Part shown: one piece after another, positions 1-8,966 of the stretch
Position numbering within the stretch: the stretch's first letter is position 1
Layout: every line of letters begins with the position of its first letter
Assembly: GCA_052145115.1 (NCBI GenBank)
Contig: JBKQPG010000102.1
Coordinates: forward strand, 15,502-79,501
Length of the DNA stretch: 64,000 nt
Direction: 5' to 3'
Origin: CAIVVT01 sp052145115
Lineage (GTDB): Bacteria > Acidobacteriota > Terriglobia > Bryobacterales > Bryobacteraceae
Notes under the pieces: generated by a model
Told to the model about the DNA's origin: nothing
The model's input: the letters and a program-made list of their open reading frames with translations, nothing else
The model's database searches: none
Made by a program: the position numbers and the translations under genes

Positions 1-778
1 GGACGCCAATCAGGTAGCCGTACCAGCACAATACCGGGATCACCGCCGTCGCCAGCCAGGCGCTGCGGCGAAAATCGCGCTGGAATAACGCCGTCAGCAC
101 GGCGGCGGCGAGCAGCAGCACACCGGTCTCACGAACCAGACATGCGGCCGCGAGCGTCACCCAGACCCAGCGTTCACGTCCGGTCTTCACCTGCCAGGCA
201 AAACAGGCGGTCAGTGCCGCCAGCGCTACGTCCACCGTCATCGAGTCGATAGCGACCAAGGTGGCGGGGACGATCAGGAATAGAAGGCCGAACGCCGGGT
301 GACGGCCTTCCGATGCTGCAATGCTCCCCAGCCAGTACACGCCGCCGAACAGGAAGGCGGCCATGACGATGATGTAGGCGCCATCCACCAGCTCGTCGCG
401 GCCCAACGCCAACATCCATGCCAGCAGCGGCACCAGAATCCGGCGGGAGCGCAGCATCGGACCATCCAGATACGCGGCGGTTCCGGAACGCAGAAATGGA
501 TCATGAGCGAGCAGCCGGTAGTACTGCCCATCGAAACCCCTGGGATGGGGGTTGCGGAAAATGCTCTGTTCCATCCGCTCCGGCATGGGCCTTTGGCTGC
601 CGATGCGGAACAGGCCGGTCCAGTTGCCGGCGTAGTTCACATGAACCAGCGCGGCCTGCCAGCCGATGACCAGCACAACCCCGATTGCCGCCCACTGCCA
701 TGGTTGGCGCAGACGGCGCGCAGCGGGGGCCGCGCTCCCCGAACTCGTTCCGGCTGAATTTGTTTCGTCACATTCCAT
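1..778 (-). CDS. Polytopic membrane protein, 3' end outside window
   Basis: The reading frame is open from an ATG at 778 to the left edge (259 codons visible), so the C-terminus is missing. After a polar Ser/Ala-rich N-terminus of about 30 residues there is one hydrophobic segment (around residues 30-48), then a polar loop containing GFDGQYYRLLAHDP and a DGPMLRSRRILVPLLAW stretch, then at least three more hydrophobic segments. The 'DGQYY' loop followed by many membrane helices is typical of uncharacterised bacterial glycan-assembly or glycosyltransferase-like membrane proteins. The substrate is unknown. Membrane location is certain from the sequence; the enzymatic role is a guess. Confidence 0.75.
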   Translation of the reverse strand, partial: MECDETNSAGTSSGSAAPAARRLRQPWQWAAIGVVLVIGWQAALVHVNYAGNWTGLFRIGSQRPMPERMEQSIFRNPHPRGFDGQYYRLLAHDPFLRSGTAAYLDGPMLRSRRILVPLLAWMLALGRDELVDGAYIIVMAAFLFGGVYWLGSIAASEGRHPAFGLLFLIVPATLVAIDSMTVDVALAALTACFAWQVKTGRERWVWVTLAAACLVRETGVLLLAAAVLTALFQRDFRRSAWLATAVIPVLCWYGYLIGV

Positions 779-992
779 AGGGAGAATCTTTGTCCTGCGC
801 CGTCTCCATGGCATCATCCCACAAAACAGGACGAGCTCGACGGGACGCAAAGAGTTGAGCGGGATCAGGCATTTCCCGGCTCAAAGTTCCGTTCGGAACA
901 CGGGGAATGGGATCGCCCGGGAATGTGCCAGGCGGACGCCTGAGACGGGCATCCGTCCTGAGTTCAGGCCGGCGTCCGGTTTCTGCTGCGCC

Positions 993-1412
993 TCAATCTG
1001 GTTTGCGCTCGCGGCCCATCCGGAAGAAATCCCGCACGATTGAGGTGATACGCCGCCTGGACGCGGCCCGGCCAACCGGCCATTCGGGTGCGCTGAAGCT
1101 CGGCGATTCGACCACCATCGGGCCCCATTCGACGCGGTGATCCAGCTGCACACCCACCACCCATCCCAGGATGTCGCAGGTCCAGTAACGGGTCTGGCCG
1201 AGGAAAAGGCTGTTGGAGTAATGAATTTGAACCGGCGTGTTGACAGCAATTCTCTCGTCCACCAGCAGGCTCAATCCGCCTGCCGAGACATCCATCAACT
1301 GGGCTCTGGCGTTGCGGGACCGGCCCTCCGGATCGCGCCAGCTCACGTCGACTTTGGCCGAGCAGCGGACCCGTTCATCTTTTCGACGATCTTCCATCGT
1401 TTCCGTCCGCAT
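993..1412 (-). CDS. PilZ domain protein (putative cyclic-di-GMP receptor)
   Basis: A 139-aa protein with the two PilZ signatures: an arginine-rich RRKDERVR motif near the N-terminus and D-V-S-A-G-G about 35 residues later, the pair that contacts cyclic-di-GMP in this family. The domain covers most of the chain and there is no signal peptide or membrane segment, so it is probably a cytoplasmic adaptor. The start at 1412 is preferred because AAGGTGG lies about 7 nt upstream; an ATG 15 nt further in is possible. The C-terminal tail (about 35 residues) is basic. No cyclase or phosphodiesterase gene is adjacent, so the partner is unknown. Confidence 0.85.
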   Translation of the reverse strand: MRTETMEDRRKDERVRCSAKVDVSWRDPEGRSRNARAQLMDVSAGGLSLLVDERIAVNTPVQIHYSNSLFLGQTRYWTCDILGWVVGVQLDHRVEWGPMVVESPSFSAPEWPVGRAASRRRITSIVRDFFRMGRERKPD

Positions 1413-1621
1413 ACCGGCCACCTTCCCTGCCGCCATGCAAACAATCGGCACGGAGCAACCGGACCATTAGAGCGGCGCCCACGTCCATTGTGCCATTTTG
1501 GGCGCGCAGGGCAAGGGTTAAGTGCTTGGTGGGCACTACATAGGCCAAATAACTGGCCCCCAGGACGGGCTCGGATGCCGCGCTGGAAAGATACTGGCGG
1601 AGAAAGAGGAAGATGGCGGCC

Positions 1622-2944
1622 CTAGGCCACGATCTCCATTTTTTCGCGGTTCCACAGCACCCGTTTGCCGGCATTGCGGTAGGACAGGTTGGCCATGTGG
1701 CATGCCACGGCGGTCCCGCACCCGAATTCCACGTTTTCCACCGGTTGCTGGCGCGAGCGAATGCACTCAAACAGGTTCAGGAAATGATCTTCCGTGCCCT
1801 CCCGCTCCTGCGTAAAGCTCACCGGCTGGCGTTTGGGCTGCTGGCGGGCGGTTCCGATGTCGGCTAGCGGGTCGTCCTTGTGCTGCGCCAGGAACACATC
1901 CTTCGTATCTCTCGGCCAGCTCTCCAGCGGGTAGGCGTAATCCTCCACCGGGTTATACGGAACCAGCCGGGCTCCCTCCTCGGTCAGCTCGATGGTCCCC
2001 TTGTCGCCCATGAAACGGACGATCTCGCCGCCCTCCCAGTTCGAGACCAGGTTGGCGCTGACCTGCACCTGGAACGCCTTGTAGTCGTAAAGCGTATTGT
2101 GGATGTCCGGCACATCGCGATCGCCCTTCCATTGGTAAATACCGCCGCTCGCGACCGCGCTCTCCGGGTACTGAACGCCCATCAGATAGTGCACCCGCGA
2201 GAGCAGGTGCACGTATTCGTCGCCGGCGATGCCCGTCCCATAGTCCCACCAGTTACGGAACTGGAAGAAGCGCTGTGCATCGAACGGCCGCTTGGGGGCA
2301 TTGCCGAGGTAACGCTCCCAGTCGACGGTCTTCGGATTCGCATCCGGCGGCACGGGGTAGCGCCACGCTCCGATGGCGCTCGGCCGGAAGATGGAGCACT
2401 CCACCATGTACACCGTGCCAATCTCGCCCGCATCCAGCCACGCCTTGCCCTTCTTTGTCGACGCCATGCTCAGGCTCTGGCTGCCGACCTGTACCAGCCG
2501 CCCGGTGGCGTGCGAAACCCGCGCCATCTCGAGCGCTTCCGGGATCGTGTGGCTCATCGGCTTTTCGCAGTAGACGTCCTTGCCGGCCCGCATCGCGGCA
2601 ATCGCCACGGGCGCGTGCCAGTGGTCGGACGTAGCGACGATGACGGCCTCGATATCCGTGCGGCTGATAATCTCGCGATAATCGCGCGTCGTGGGTGTGT
2701 GGGGCTGTATCTCCAGGGCGCGCCGCAAGTGGCCGTCATACAAATCGCACACCGCAACGATCTTTCCACCAGCATTCAACGCGGCCTGCATCAATTCGAG
2801 GCCGCGAATGCCGGCGCCGACGATTCCTAGCCGCACCGGTTCCGCTGCGCGCTGCGGCAATGTCTGCGATTGAGCGGCCAGCGCCGCGGCGCCGGCCGCG
2901 GAAGTCCCCAGGAAATGGCGGCGGCTCGAGAGTTCGGAGGGCAT
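1622..2944 (-). CDS. Gfo/Idh/MocA family oxidoreductase, Tat-exported
   Basis: A 440-aa protein. The N-terminus carries SRRHFLGTSAAGAAALAA, a twin-arginine signal, so the protein is probably folded with its nicotinamide cofactor and exported. The dinucleotide-binding motif GIVGAGIRGLELMQAA follows at about residues 40-55, and the conserved EKPMSH of the family lies at about residue 123. The C-terminal half is the substrate-binding alpha/beta domain with a W-D-Y-G-T-G motif. Acidobacteria and Planctomycetes encode many such secreted paralogs, presumably acting on sugars or their derivatives; the substrate here is unknown. It stands alone, downstream (on the minus strand) of the tRNA-Leu gene. 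Confidence 0.9.
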   Translation of the reverse strand: MPSELSSRRHFLGTSAAGAAALAAQSQTLPQRAAEPVRLGIVGAGIRGLELMQAALNAGGKIVAVCDLYDGHLRRALEIQPHTPTTRDYREIISRTDIEAVIVATSDHWHAPVAIAAMRAGKDVYCEKPMSHTIPEALEMARVSHATGRLVQVGSQSLSMASTKKGKAWLDAGEIGTVYMVECSIFRPSAIGAWRYPVPPDANPKTVDWERYLGNAPKRPFDAQRFFQFRNWWDYGTGIAGDEYVHLLSRVHYLMGVQYPESAVASGGIYQWKGDRDVPDIHNTLYDYKAFQVQVSANLVSNWEGGEIVRFMGDKGTIELTEEGARLVPYNPVEDYAYPLESWPRDTKDVFLAQHKDDPLADIGTARQQPKRQPVSFTQEREGTEDHFLNLFECIRSRQQPVENVEFGCGTAVACHMANLSYRNAGKRVLWNREKMEIVA

Positions 2945-3222
2945 CTCATCTATCCTTTCGCATATCCTTTGTTGGCGACCGACATATTACCACTTGTGCG
3001 CCCGCATTCACATAACGATCGGCGCTCCGGGCGCGCATCAGCGGACGCCGGCGCTTCGAGTTACTGGCACAGCGCAGCGGAGCCCTGGCGGCCTTCTCAC
3101 CCCAAGACTGGCAGGAAGAGTCTCCGCCGCGATTGGCGGCTGGGGGCAGCGATGGCTCCAAGTCGTTGATCTACAATGCGGCGCGGACGGGGATGGCCTG
3201 ACGGGTTTCTTGTACCAGTCGA

Positions 3223-3307
3223 TGGTGCGGACGGGGAGACTCGAACTCCCATGGGTTGCCCCGCCAGATCCTAAGTCTGGTGCGTCTGCCAGTTCCGCCA
3301 CGTCCGC
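3223..3307 (-). tRNA. tRNA-Leu (anticodon TAG)
   Basis: On the minus strand the 85-nt gene begins GCGGACGTGGCGGAA and ends GTCCGCACCA, so the CCA is encoded. The 7-bp acceptor stem GCGGACG/TGTCCGC (last pair weak) closes the molecule. The anticodon stem CCAGA/TCTGG encloses the loop CTTAGGA, which gives anticodon TAG (reads CUA). The variable arm is long, as in class II tRNAs, and the T-arm contains GTTCGAGTC. No other RNA gene is near. Confidence 0.95.
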
Positions 3308-3475
3308 TGGAGGGGACGTCTTCGAGTTTATCAGGGCTGGGACCATCTCTTCCAGGCTGCTGTAGCTCCGCATTTCCGCAAATGACAGGGCTCCCCGGAT
3401 CTGCGTTCATCACTCCTTTTCCACCCCATCACCTCCGCTTCGACGCGCCGGCGCGCACACCTCGGGCCTCGCGCT

Positions 3476-3913
3476 TCACATCTCGTCCACCGACACGGTC
3501 ATCATCAGCCGCTGGTTCTTCTGCGCGGCCAGGCTGGCGTAGCCACGATCACATTGCAGGATGTGAGAGGTCACCCATTCCTTCAGGAATCTGACCAGCT
3601 CGGGGCTCACGGTCAAAGGCCCCGCGTCGAACAGCCGCCGCATGTGTCCGAGCTGGCTCAGGAGTTCCTGGTGCCTCTCCTTGTGACGTTCGAGATCTTC
3701 GTAGCCCAGCCGCTCCAGGTACGATTCCTCGAATACAAAATGATTCCGGACGTAATCCACCGTCGCGGCGAAAACCGCCTGCAGCTTCTGTTGCGGGCCG
3801 TCGCCCGCCTGCGCCTCGTGGAGCTGGTTGATCAGCCCGATCAAAGACCTGTGCTGCCGGTCGATCTCCCAAACCCCCACGCTGAACGCTGGCTCCCAAA
3901 CCAGAAATGCCAT
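3476..3913 (-). CDS. Bacteriohemerythrin
   Basis: A 145-aa single-domain hemerythrin, an O2-binding di-iron four-helix bundle. All seven expected iron ligands are visible: H21, H58, E62, H77, H81, H117 and D122, in the H...HxxxE...HxxxH...HxxxxD pattern. No membrane or signalling domain is attached, so it should be a cytoplasmic oxygen carrier or sensor. The ATG at 3913 is preceded by AGGAG at a normal distance; the longer open frame upstream would run into a mobile-like repeat and is not expected to be translated. The terminal-inverted-repeat element at 3974-4155 sits about 60 bp upstream and may displace or supply part of its promoter. Confidence 0.93.
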   Translation of the reverse strand: MAFLVWEPAFSVGVWEIDRQHRSLIGLINQLHEAQAGDGPQQKLQAVFAATVDYVRNHFVFEESYLERLGYEDLERHKERHQELLSQLGHMRRLFDAGPLTVSPELVRFLKEWVTSHILQCDRGYASLAAQKNQRLMMTVSVDEM

Positions 3914-3973
3914 CTTCGATTCTCCTGCGCCGCTAGGGCACGCTTGAACAATCGGCACTCCCGCGACTTCCTT

Positions 3974-4155
3974 TAGCCCGGATGTTTCACCAACAATCGG
4001 CTGCGGCGCGCGATAGGGCCGCATCTACTTCGTTCCGCTCGGTCGCCGTCCTCGACGTAACGCCAAGTACGCCTGCGGGCGGCTCCCGTCGCGCGCCTTG
4101 TATCTGCAGCCCTCTCATCGCGCCTCGCTGCGATCGTGGTGAAACATCCGGGCTA
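3974..4155. repeat. 182-bp MITE-like element with 19-bp perfect terminal inverted repeats
   Basis: The left end tagcccggatgtttcacca (3974-3992) is the exact reverse complement of the right end (4137-4155). The interior is GC-rich and has no sensible reading frame. A 52-bp copy of the left end, identical in sequence, lies at 21136-21187. This is the structure of a small non-autonomous element or an extragenic palindromic repeat; no transposase gene with these ends is in the window. It accounts for half of the 372-bp gap between the hemerythrin and YmdB-like genes; the remaining parts show nothing recognisable. Confidence 0.8.
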
Positions 4156-4285
4156 GGCTGATCCGCGCGGAATGACGAGCCGGCCGGGGTGCATTTCGAA
4201 GCGCCTGCCCAGGCTGGAGGCCGGCCCCCGCGCCGGCCGGTCCCGCAACCGGGGCGATCTTCGCTAGCCTGTTAGAGGACCCCGC

Positions 4286-5062
4286 ATGAACATCCTGTTT
4301 ATCGGCGATATCTTCGCCTCGTCCGGACGACGGATTGTCGAACAGCATTTGCAGCCTATCATCAGCGCGGAAAAGATCGGATTAGCGATCGCCAATGTTG
4401 AAAACGCGGCCGGCGGCTTCGGCGTCACGCCGGCCGTGGCGCAGGAGTTATTCGCCATGGGACTGGAGGTCCTGACCACCGGCAACCACGTCTGGGACAA
4501 GCGCGAGGTCTACGATTTCCTGCCCCGCGAGCCCCGCTTGCTGCGTCCGGCCAACTATGCCGAATCGCTGCCCGGCTCGGGCCTCTGGATCGGCCAGGCG
4601 CGCAACGGCGTATCCTGCGCCGTGATCAATCTCCAGGGCCGCGTCCAAATGGCGGCCATCGACGATCCGTTCCGCAAGGCCGACGAGCTGCTGCAGCGCA
4701 TCCCCGCCGCGGTGAAGGTTCGATTCGTGGACTTCCATGCCGAAGCGACCAGCGAGAAGGTCGCCATGGGCTGGTACCTGGACGGGCGTGTCTCGGCCGT
4801 CATCGGCACCCACACGCACATCCCTACGGCCGACACGCGCATTCTGACGGCCGGGACGGCCTACCAGACCGACTGCGGGATGACCGGCCCTTACGAGAGC
4901 GTCATCGGCGTGGAGCGCCAGACGGTGATCCACCGTTTCCTCACCCAGCTCCCGGTGCGCTTCGAGGCCGCCAAGGGCTGGGTCGAGTTGCACGCCGTCG
5001 TCATTGACGTGGATGAGGAGTCGGGCCGGGCGCGGGCCATTCGCCCGATCGTTGTGACTTAG
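4286..5062 (+). CDS. YmdB/TIGR00282-family metallophosphoesterase
   Basis: A 258-aa protein matching the YmdB family over its whole length. Visible metal-binding and catalytic motifs are N-I-L-F-I-G-D-I at the N-terminus, a conserved NVENAAGGFG, T-G-N-H-V-W-D at about residue 66, V-D-F-H-A-E-A-T-S-E-K at about 150 and G-T-H-T-H-I-P-T-A-D at about 175. Family members are cytoplasmic 2',3'-cyclic-nucleotide phosphodiesterases; in Bacillus YmdB affects the motility/biofilm choice. The gene is monocistronic here, with AGAGGA a short way upstream of the ATG. The physiological substrate in this organism is not known. Confidence 0.92.
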   Translation: MNILFIGDIFASSGRRIVEQHLQPIISAEKIGLAIANVENAAGGFGVTPAVAQELFAMGLEVLTTGNHVWDKREVYDFLPREPRLLRPANYAESLPGSGLWIGQARNGVSCAVINLQGRVQMAAIDDPFRKADELLQRIPAAVKVRFVDFHAEATSEKVAMGWYLDGRVSAVIGTHTHIPTADTRILTAGTAYQTDCGMTGPYESVIGVERQTVIHRFLTQLPVRFEAAKGWVELHAVVIDVDEESGRARAIRPIVVT

Positions 5063-5089
5063 ACCCGTTGGGACGCGGTCGCGGCCGCC

Positions 5090-5884
5090 TTAGCGCACCA
5101 CCAGCGGCCGCAACGGCCTCCAGTAAATATTGCGCACCGCCACCGGGCCGTGATCGCCCTGGATCATCAGCGAATTTTCCGCCGCCTCGGGGATCTCCAT
5201 GTGGGCCCGCGTGGGACCGTCAATCTCGACGTTCTCCTGGACCACAATGCCGTTGTACAACACGCGCAGGAATTTAGCGTTCGCGATCTTTTTTCCGCTG
5301 GCATCGAACCGCGGCGCCTGGAACCAGATCTGGTAACTCTGCCACCGCCCCGGCGGCAGCGACGCGTTCACCCGCGGCGCCGAGCCGCCCACGCCCTGTT
5401 CGTTGATCCAACGGTGATAGATGGCGCCGCCGTCGGATGACGTCATGGGCTGCGCCGAGCCGAAGCTGTCGAAGATCTGGCACTCATACAGGCTGTGCAT
5501 GTAGATGCCGGAGTTCGAGCCCTGGGCGAGCATGAATTCGAGATACAGTTCCATGTCGCCGAACTTCTGGTCGGTCACCAGGTCCGTGGTGCGGCCGCGC
5601 AGACTATTGATCATGCGGTCGCCCGGGCTCCCATGCGCCGTGAGGCTCTTGGGATTCAGCAACCGGTCGTAGAACACGGCCGCGGTGGTGAACCATTCGT
5701 TCTTCTGATTCGGGTCCCGGCCGTGCCAGCCGGTCAGGTCACGGCCATTGAACAACGCCGTCCAGCCCGGCTCGAGCATGTACGGCGCGTCGCCGTGCAG
5801 GTCGCCGTCCTGGATGGCCGAAGGGGCCTGGGCGAAGCATGCCATGGCGGTCAGGCTGAAGACACTGAGAACTCGTCGCAACAT
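5090..5884 (-). CDS. Secreted DUF1080 (3-keto-disaccharide hydrolase-like) protein
   Basis: A 264-aa protein with an N-terminal signal peptide (MLRRVLSVFSLTAMACFAQA). The DUF1080 concanavalin-like fold is marked by G-W-T-A-L-F-N-G-R-D-L-T-G-W at about residues 40-53 and NSGIYMHSLYECQIFDS at about 128-144. Some members hydrolyse 3-keto-glucosides made by Gfo/Idh/MocA-type or FAD sugar dehydrogenases, so a role in extracytoplasmic sugar breakdown fits the secreted Gfo/Idh/MocA protein 2 kb away, although the two are not in one operon. It converges on the YmdB-like gene with 27 bp between the stops. The specific substrate is unknown. Confidence 0.87.
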   Translation of the reverse strand: MLRRVLSVFSLTAMACFAQAPSAIQDGDLHGDAPYMLEPGWTALFNGRDLTGWHGRDPNQKNEWFTTAAVFYDRLLNPKSLTAHGSPGDRMINSLRGRTTDLVTDQKFGDMELYLEFMLAQGSNSGIYMHSLYECQIFDSFGSAQPMTSSDGGAIYHRWINEQGVGGSAPRVNASLPPGRWQSYQIWFQAPRFDASGKKIANAKFLRVLYNGIVVQENVEIDGPTRAHMEIPEAAENSLMIQGDHGPVAVRNIYWRPLRPLVVR

Positions 5885-5964
5885 GCAGTCATTCTATGTG
5901 ATGCCGGGTCACGGCGGAATCCATTGCCGCGGGGAATGTGCGGCCGGGCACGCCGCCGCGGCGC

Positions 5965-7011
5965 TCACGCGCCGGAAGGCTTTTTGGTCTTTTTGCCCTT
6001 CTTCGACGCCGGTTGGCCCGACCCTGCCGCGCGCCCTCGTTCCTCGGTGAATGAGAGGCTCGACCAGCCGCCGAGCTGGTGCGTCAGGCCCGTCCAATTC
6101 TCGCTCAGGGGACCCGCCTCGTATCCCGCCGCCTCGCCCGCCGCCAGCGCTTCCAGCGATTCCGGCGGCGCCAGCGCGGCCAGCCACACATGCGCTGCCG
6201 GGCCGGAGGCGCTGGTGCTGAGAGTGAGCAGCGGCACGCGCATTTCCTGGGCCTCTTTTTTCAAATCGGCCGTCAGGTCATCCGCCGCCAGGTCGAGTGT
6301 GACAAACCGGCCCGCCTCCGACAGCGTCGTCAACGCCGTGGCGGCCGCGGCCCCCGGAACCTGCACGGCCTTGAAAACGATCGATTCGCCCAGCAGCTTC
6401 AACACCATCGGCGCATCAATCTCTGTGAGCTTCAGCGCCAGATCGATGGCATGCTCTTCGGCCAGTGGAGCGATGCGCGCCAGCCGCACGGAGCGCTCCG
6501 CGGTGAGTTCCAGCACTTCGATCCGCAGCCGGTTGAAGCGCGCCCGCGCTAATTCCGTGAACAATTCACTCCATTCGCGCTCCGGACGGGCCAGCACTTC
6601 GTCGCTGCCCCGCAGTCGCGCCGAGCGGATTTCAAAACGTGGCGTCGCCTTCAGGGCCACCAGCGCCTTGCGCTCGCGCAACTGATCGGCAGCCTCCAGC
6701 AGACCGTACATCACGCCCCGGCGCGATCCGCCGCGAACAATCTGTCCCTGGATCTGAAAACCGTCCGCCGGCAGCACCAGCGAGTATTCCACTGCAACCT
6801 GGAACGAGCGCGGATTGAGGCCCCGCTCCTCGATCACGCGGTGCAACTCGGCCAGGCCGAAATCCACCGGCCCCTCGGCGCGAGCCGGCGCCGGCGCGAC
6901 AATCATGGGCCCGAGCAGCGCGGCCCAGGCAACCAATCCGCCCGCGCGCCACGCCCCTCGGCGCAGGTGACGCGCTGAGGTCGACGCCCGATCAGGCCAG
7001 GTCGTGCTCAA
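5965..7011 (-). CDS. Secreted protein with glycosidase-type N-terminal domain
   Basis: A 348-aa protein. A hydrophobic segment ending in APAPARAEG (about residues 25-46) is a probable signal sequence with a long basic leader. Residues about 58-105, with Q-I-Q-G-Q-I-V and GGSRRGVMYGLLEAADQL, resemble the small N-terminal domain that precedes the TIM barrel in alpha-glucuronidases and hexosaminidases, where 'RG.lYGl...lE' is conserved. The rest contains only part of what could be a barrel and no recognisable catalytic acidic pair. The C-terminus is a lysine-rich tail (KKGKKTKK). It may be a degenerate or truncated glycosidase relative; the function is unknown. Confidence 0.65.
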   Translation of the reverse strand: MSTTWPDRASTSARHLRRGAWRAGGLVAWAALLGPMIVAPAPARAEGPVDFGLAELHRVIEERGLNPRSFQVAVEYSLVLPADGFQIQGQIVRGGSRRGVMYGLLEAADQLRERKALVALKATPRFEIRSARLRGSDEVLARPEREWSELFTELARARFNRLRIEVLELTAERSVRLARIAPLAEEHAIDLALKLTEIDAPMVLKLLGESIVFKAVQVPGAAAATALTTLSEAGRFVTLDLAADDLTADLKKEAQEMRVPLLTLSTSASGPAAHVWLAALAPPESLEALAAGEAAGYEAGPLSENWTGLTHQLGGWSSLSFTEERGRAAGSGQPASKKGKKTKKPSGA

Positions 7012-7124
7012 TCGCCGTCTCCACCGAGCAAATGGTCGTCATAATTGACATCCGGGGTGGCGCCGCTGTTTCTCCCCATCGGCGGATGCGCGTTCTGCGT
7101 CTCAAATCTCCCTTTCCAGCGTTC

Positions 7125-8270
7125 CTACGCTTCGAAGTACTTCACCGGATCGGTCGACACTCGCTCCGCCAGGTCCATGACCGATTGAGAGAAGGCCGAC
7201 TCCGGCCGCCCCAGCACCAACGGCGCACCCGTCCCGCGCACCGCCAGCAGTTCCGCCGCCGGTGGTACCGTTCCTAAGAACCCGCATTCCACCCGCCGCA
7301 TAATCTCCTCCAGCGAAACGGATTGCACGAACGACAGGCGATTGACCACCAGCGCGCCCACCGATTTTTGAGCCGCGCTCCAGGACTCCACTAATGGCAA
7401 ATGCACCAGCGCCGCTTCAAATGCCGCTCTTTCACGCTCCATCACCATCACCGTGTAGTTGGCCGCGTGGACCAGCGCGGCATTGGCGGCGTTGAACCGG
7501 GCCGGCAAATCGAGAATCACCACCTCCGCCAGGCTGGCCGCTCCCTTCAGGATCGGGACGGCTTTTTCAGCCTCCATCTGCGGGCTGAATTCATTCAATG
7601 TCTGCGGTCCGAACAACACCTGCAGACCGGAGGGCAGCTTGACGACGCACTCCTGCACGTCCTGCGCGGTGATGCTCGCGGATTCGCTCAATCGCCTGAT
7701 CGTGCGCGTGGGCGTCACAATGAGCTGCGTGGAGAAAGTACCGTAATCGGAATGCATCTCGATGGCAATCACGGATTTTCCCAGCGCCAGCATCGCCGCC
7801 GCCATGTTCAACACCACCGTGGTTGTGCCCACCCCGCCCTTCGAGCCGATAAAGGCCAGCACGCGGGCCTGCCGCGGAGTCCTCGCCCTGTGGCGCTCCA
7901 CCGCAAAGCGCAGACGCCGGCTGAGATTCTCCGCGCTCACTTCGCCCCGCGTGAAATGCTCCTCCGCCCCGGCGCGCAGGCTCCGCAGCGCCAGCTCATC
8001 GTCCTCCGAAGCCGTCAGCACCACCAATGCCGCCTCGGGCTGCTGCTGCTTCAATCGGGTGAGTGTCTCGAAACCCTTGCTGTCCGGCAGCTCCAGCTCC
8101 GCCACAATCACATCGAACGCCGTGCCGGCCAGCATTTCGAGCGCCCGCGCGAGGCTGCCGGCGCACTGCGCCCGGATGAGCGGAGCCTGCGATTTCTCCA
8201 GCTCCTCACGCAGACTCGCCGCGGATTTCTCCTCGCCGTGGACAAGCAGGACAGCCAGTTCGCTTTTCAT
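7125..8270 (-). CDS. TadZ/CpaE-like response-regulator ATPase
   Basis: A 381-aa protein. Residues 1-125 form a receiver-like domain and residues about 140-375 a ParA/MinD-type ATPase with the deviant Walker A motif F-I-G-S-K-G-G-V-G-T-T-T. The usual phospho-acceptor aspartate of the receiver is replaced by glutamate (V-I-V-A-E-L-E-L-P-D-S), as expected for the atypical receiver of TadZ/CpaE pilus-localisation proteins. The family places Flp/Tad pilus machinery at the pole, but no other tad gene is visible nearby. A paralog with the same layout is at 28506-29759. The start has GGGGA close upstream. Confidence 0.82.
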   Translation of the reverse strand: MKSELAVLLVHGEEKSAASLREELEKSQAPLIRAQCAGSLARALEMLAGTAFDVIVAELELPDSKGFETLTRLKQQQPEAALVVLTASEDDELALRSLRAGAEEHFTRGEVSAENLSRRLRFAVERHRARTPRQARVLAFIGSKGGVGTTTVVLNMAAAMLALGKSVIAIEMHSDYGTFSTQLIVTPTRTIRRLSESASITAQDVQECVVKLPSGLQVLFGPQTLNEFSPQMEAEKAVPILKGAASLAEVVILDLPARFNAANAALVHAANYTVMVMERERAAFEAALVHLPLVESWSAAQKSVGALVVNRLSFVQSVSLEEIMRRVECGFLGTVPPAAELLAVRGTGAPLVLGRPESAFSQSVMDLAERVSTDPVKYFEA

Positions 8271-8360
8271 AATTTCCCCGCGACCGCCGGTGACAGCACT
8301 CGCGCCGTCATTCTATTCGCATTGCCGCCGCGATTCAATTCGCCAACCCGCGCGCGATCC

Positions 8361-8966
8361 TCAATCGCCGCCCGGCGGCTCCTCCGCCTCTGCGCCGGAC
8401 CCCGCCCGGCCCAGCCGCCGCTTGCGCAGCGTGGCCCAGTCGGGAAACACGGGCGGATTCTCCAGCCATGTCCGCAGCCAGGTCGCCATCTCGATCTTTT
8501 CGGCGCGCTTTTCCGCGCCTGTCCGCGAATTGTGCGCGGCCAGTTCGGCGTGTTCCTTGGCCCGGATCACCACCGCCCGAATGGCCTGCCGTCGCGGCGC
8601 GTTCCCGGCCTCCTTGGCGGATTGATATTCGTGCAGCAACGTCTTCAGCGTGCTTTCCAGCCGCTCGTAGCTCTCCTGGCGGACGCCCTCCACCAGCGGG
8701 TCCAGCGCCAGGCCCGATTCCAGCAGCGCCGCGCGGCGCATCTGTTCCGAACAATCGGGGAACGCCGCGCCGAGCTCGACTGCCCGCGCCTCGCTCACGC
8801 GGCCCCATCCGCGCCCGGCCAGCCACGCCAGGATGCGTTGCTTCTTGCCCGGCTGCCGTCCCGCTCGCCCGGCCGGTTTGCCGGCAGGAGTCCGCTTCCC
8901 TCCGGCTGGCGGACTCTCATTTCCGCTTGCGGTGCCCACGACGATAGCTTGCCACGGCTTTCTCAT
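8361..8966 (-). CDS. Conserved-looking hypothetical protein downstream of mltG
   Basis: Up to 201 aa with no recognised domain. The first 45 residues are low-complexity (Gly/Pro/Lys), then comes a segment with C-S-E-Q-M-R-R-A-A and a helical, charged region (E-R-L-E-S-T-L-K-T-L-L-H-E-Y) ending in a Trp/Pro-rich W-L-R-T-W-L-E-N-P-P-V-F-P-D-W motif. There is no signal peptide. The frame overlaps the end of mltG by about 50 bp, so a start a little further in (for example a GTG near codon 10) is plausible. It is the last gene of the DUF4932-ruvX-mltG run and may be co-translated with it; the function is unknown. Confidence 0.55.
   Translation of the reverse strand: MRKPWQAIVVGTASGNESPPAGGKRTPAGKPAGRAGRQPGKKQRILAWLAGRGWGRVSEARAVELGAAFPDCSEQMRRAALLESGLALDPLVEGVRQESYERLESTLKTLLHEYQSAKEAGNAPRRQAIRAVVIRAKEHAELAAHNSRTGAEKRAEKIEMATWLRTWLENPPVFPDWATLRKRRLGRAGSGAEAEEPPGGD

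Noticed and set aside
840..850. GGGACGCAAAG resembles the core of cyclic-di-GMP-I (GEMM) riboswitches
   Set aside because: It lies on the plus strand upstream of minus-strand genes, and the rest of the riboswitch (GCAAACC, paired arms) is absent.
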